From Chlamydomonas sphaeroides (Eukaryota; Chlorophyta; Chlorophyceae; Chlamydomonadales; Chlamydomonadaceae): a DNA stretch of 64,000 nt. Where the stretch lies: NCBI GenBank assembly GCA_001662425.1, contig BDDC01000138.1:1338-65337 (forward strand), written 5' to 3'. The number at the start of each line of letters is the position of its first letter. Positions within the stretch are counted from its first letter, which is position 1. The position numbers and the translations under genes are program-made. The notes below the pieces were generated by a model. That model saw nothing but the letters and a program-made list of their open reading frames with translations. It did not search any database and was not told where the DNA came from. Of this stretch, positions 61,503 to 64,000 are shown one piece after another.

Positions 61503-64000
61503 TCAGCGACCATCGCCCTGGCCCCCAGTGCCTCCGTCTGCGCCGCCGCTGGAGCCGTCCACGCCGCCGTCAGCGGCGTCCGCGCCGATGGGCCGCAGGT
61601 TGAGCCGAAAAGACACCGTCTTGGCCACCGTCTCGGCCCTGTTGCCGGCCGTGAAGCTGGCGTAGGACCTCGCGCCTGTGGACGGCGGCGGAGCGAGCGT
61701 GTCAGTGGGCCTGAGGCTGCGGCCCGCAGGGACAAAGGCCGGTGCCGGGCTGCCGCGGCAGGGCGGCAAGTCGTGCCGGGCTTGTCCGCCCCAAGGCGCC
61801 GATGCGGCCCCACGCGCCTCAAGACCGACGCAGGCGCTGGGCGCGCCATTCGAGACGCGGCTGCCCTGCCCTGCCCTGCCCTGCCCTGCGGCACCACACG
61901 CCGAGGCCCAGGCCCCGCCGCCGCACCTGCTCTGGGCGCGACGCCGGGCTCGTGCTCCAGCCGCCCCACCGCCACTTGTGTCTCGCTGGCGCGCGCCCGG
62001 CCGCGGCGTGTGGGCGCCGGGCCGCTGGGGGACGCAACGCCGCCGGGCAGCGCCCCCAGGTCACCCGAGGGGGACACCAGCTGCAGCGACTCATCCGCCG
62101 CGTGCTCGGGGCGTGCCGCCGCCGCGGGCGCGTCGGGCAGCAGCAGCGGCGCCTCGGCGTCGGCGGAGGAGCACTTGAGGATGCTTCTCTGCGGGGGCGG
62201 CGCGGCGGTCGCCAGGGTCAAGCAATGCACGCGAGGCGCGGCGCGGCCTGGAGTGCTGCAAAGCAATCACGGCGCCAAGCGTGGGAGCGGGGCGTGCGAC
62301 ACGAGCCGAGTGCTGAAGCCAGCACAGCGCGGCGTCGAGCGCCTAGCTGCACTGCGGCGCTTACCCCGGGCTGGATCTGCCGCGCCTGCATCCACATTGC
62401 TGAGGCCGTGCGGGTCACCTCCACAGCCGCTCCGCCATCGCTCTCCCCTTCGCCTTCGCCGTCACCGTCGGCCGCACCGCCGTCGTCTGAGCTGGAGCCG
62501 CGCCGCAGCTGCCGGCCGCTGTCACTCGGGTGCCTGTGGCTGTAGACCACGTCGGGGCTGGGGCTACGGCTGCTGCCCGAGCTGCGGCGGCGGCCCGCGG
62601 CGCGACCGCGGCTGCGGCCTTGCCGGCCGGCGCCGGCGTCGGCGTCGGCGTCCCGGTCGCTGCCGCCGATGGTTTCGCTGCAGGGCCATGGGCCGTGGCG
62701 CGGAGTCAATGTAGCGATACGGGCCAGCGTGAACGGCCCGCGTCACGCAGCCGTGGCGCGGGTCAGGTGCATGCTTCCGGCCGGCGCACTCACCTGTCGT
62801 CGCTGTCATCGCTGCTGTCGGTGTCGTCCTCGTAGCGGTGTTTGGCGGCAGGCGCGGCGCCCTCGCCGCTGCTGCGCCAAGCCTTCACCGGCGGCCCTAC
62901 GGCTGCGCTTCCGCTCCCGCTCCCGCTGCCTTTCCCGCTTCCGCTCCCGGTCCCGCTCCCGCTGCGTCGCCCGCGCGACGCCTGCACCAGCATGAGGCAT
63001 GAGGGATCAACTTGGTCAGCGACGCATACAACTTGGCCCGCAGGAGGATAGTACGACATGTCCGCATGAGTAGCACGACTCGCTGGCTTGTGCCAACGCA
63101 CACAGCCGCAAGCGCCATGCACGCACTGGTGAACGGCAACCCCGCCTCCACAACGGAGGCGCTGCCAGCTGCCACCCAGGCAGTATCTGGGGACGCTGCC
63201 ACACATCCCCTGTGCTCGATGTGCGTCGCAGCTGGCCGAGGCAACGTTCACACAGCCTTACAGCCTCACAGCCTCACGCGGCCCAGTGTGCGCACCCGCT
63301 ACCCGCGAGCGCTGCACACACCGCATCGGCATACGGCATACGGCATACGGCGCGCAGTGCCCCGCAGGTGCCGCACCTGCTGCTCCCCGTCCTGGAAGTG
63401 CGTTATGACACGCACCGGCGGCTGCCGGCTGCGAGTAAAGGTGCGCGCCACGTGCAGCGCCGACAGCGACCGCCGCGCGCCGCTGGGGGCGCCGGGCAGA
63501 GCGAGGTCGCCGCTGCTGTCGGCGCGCGCCGGGGCAGGGCCGAAGCCGGCGCCGCGCCAGGGCCCGACGGGGGCCGGCGGCTGGCCCGTGCCGGAGCTGC
63601 GCCGCTGGCCGGCGCCGCTGCTGCGCCGCTGCTGCTGCTGCGCGGGCTGCTGCGGCGCGTAGCGGCTGGCCGTGAAGCTCTGCCACCTGTTTGTTTGGGC
63701 AGAGTCACGGCCACGGCAACCATCGCGTTCACGGTCAGGGCACCGGGCACCGGGCACGGCGGCGTGCGGCGTGCGGCAGCACCTCCACCCTGTGCCTCGC
63801 CTCACCTCCGCGGCTGCACGGGCGGCTGCCCACGGCTGCGACCCATGTCGGCATGACTGGGCGGCCGCTCCTCGGCCGACAGCACGTGGGGCGCGCTCAG
63901 GGCCACCGTTGAGGGGAAGCCCACGTGCTGCGAGGGCATGAGCAGCAGGCGCGGGCGGCAGCAGTGCGAGCCGCAACAGGGTGAGCAGGGGCTGGCGGCG
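61503..64000 (-). CDS. Unrecognised Ser/Arg/Gly/Gln-rich protein, 5' end off window
   Basis: Six exons fit phase: from beyond 64000 to 63806, then 63377-63686, 62794-62981, 62365-62677, 61927-62188 and 61503-61675, giving about 480 residues plus the missing start. The first visible exon has a cysteine-rich patch (PCSPCCGSHCCRPR) followed by LLLMPSQHVGFPSTVALSAP. Later parts are low in complexity: a QQPAQQQQRRSSG stretch, FTRSRQPPVRVITHFQDGEQ, a GSGSG run, an acidic KHRYEDDTDSSDDSDDR, an RS-flavoured GRRRSSGSSRSPSPD, and a final ARSYASFTAGNRAETVAKTV. No domain is recognised. Acidic and RS-like segments hint at a nuclear or RNA-associated protein, which is inference only. Confidence 0.65.
61861..61889. 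repeat. Pentamer repeat (CTGCC)n in the last intron
   Basis: Almost six units of CTGCC within the intron at 61676-61926 of the unrecognised 3' gene. Confidence 0.85.

Overview
This window is nuclear DNA of a eukaryote, most likely a GC-rich green alga (Chlorophyta). Genes are broken by short GT-AG introns, codons favour G or C at the third position, and several genes are followed by TGTAA, the green-algal poly(A) signal. The genes that can be named are ribosomal, spliceosomal, CTD-phosphatase and membrane-lipid genes. There is nothing bacterial, no organelle gene set, and no rRNA, tRNA or CRISPR that I can recognise. Exon boundaries were worked out by hand from splice-site consensus, reading phase and remembered family sequences; most internal exons fit phase exactly.

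Layout. From 0.6 to 21 kb lies a spaced array of four related genes, all on the minus strand and about 6 kb apart (starts near 2288, 8064, 14003 and 20909). They encode a glutamine-rich, probably nuclear protein family that I do not recognise. Copy 1 is broken, copy 3 has lost internal and terminal modules, and copy 4 contains a 390-base assembly gap. The 3 to 5 kb between copies is gene-poor and carries simple repeats.

From 23.4 to 64 kb the sequence is gene-dense: an F-box/LRR protein (minus, 23486-28040); ribosomal protein eL19 (minus, 29186-31919) divergent from the splicing factor RBM22/Slt11 (plus, 32285-34665); a membrane-anchored F-box/ankyrin-like protein (minus, 36851-38091); the RNA polymerase II CTD phosphatase Ssu72 (plus, 39833-41840); a PhoD-like metallophosphatase with at least 23 exons (minus, 42948-49754, start not resolved); an SMP-C2 lipid-transfer/tether protein with 17 modelled exons (plus, 50543-58598); and an unrecognised low-complexity protein running off the window end (minus, 61503 to beyond 64000).

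Functional links. eL19, RBM22 and Ssu72 are housekeeping genes of translation, splicing and transcription; eL19 and RBM22 share a 365-bp divergent promoter region. Ssu72 and the phosphatase gene converge on facing poly(A) signals. The most unusual material is the four-gene array with signs of gene conversion and decay, and the SMP protein with a paired PWWQFW motif and a C-terminal membrane anchor.
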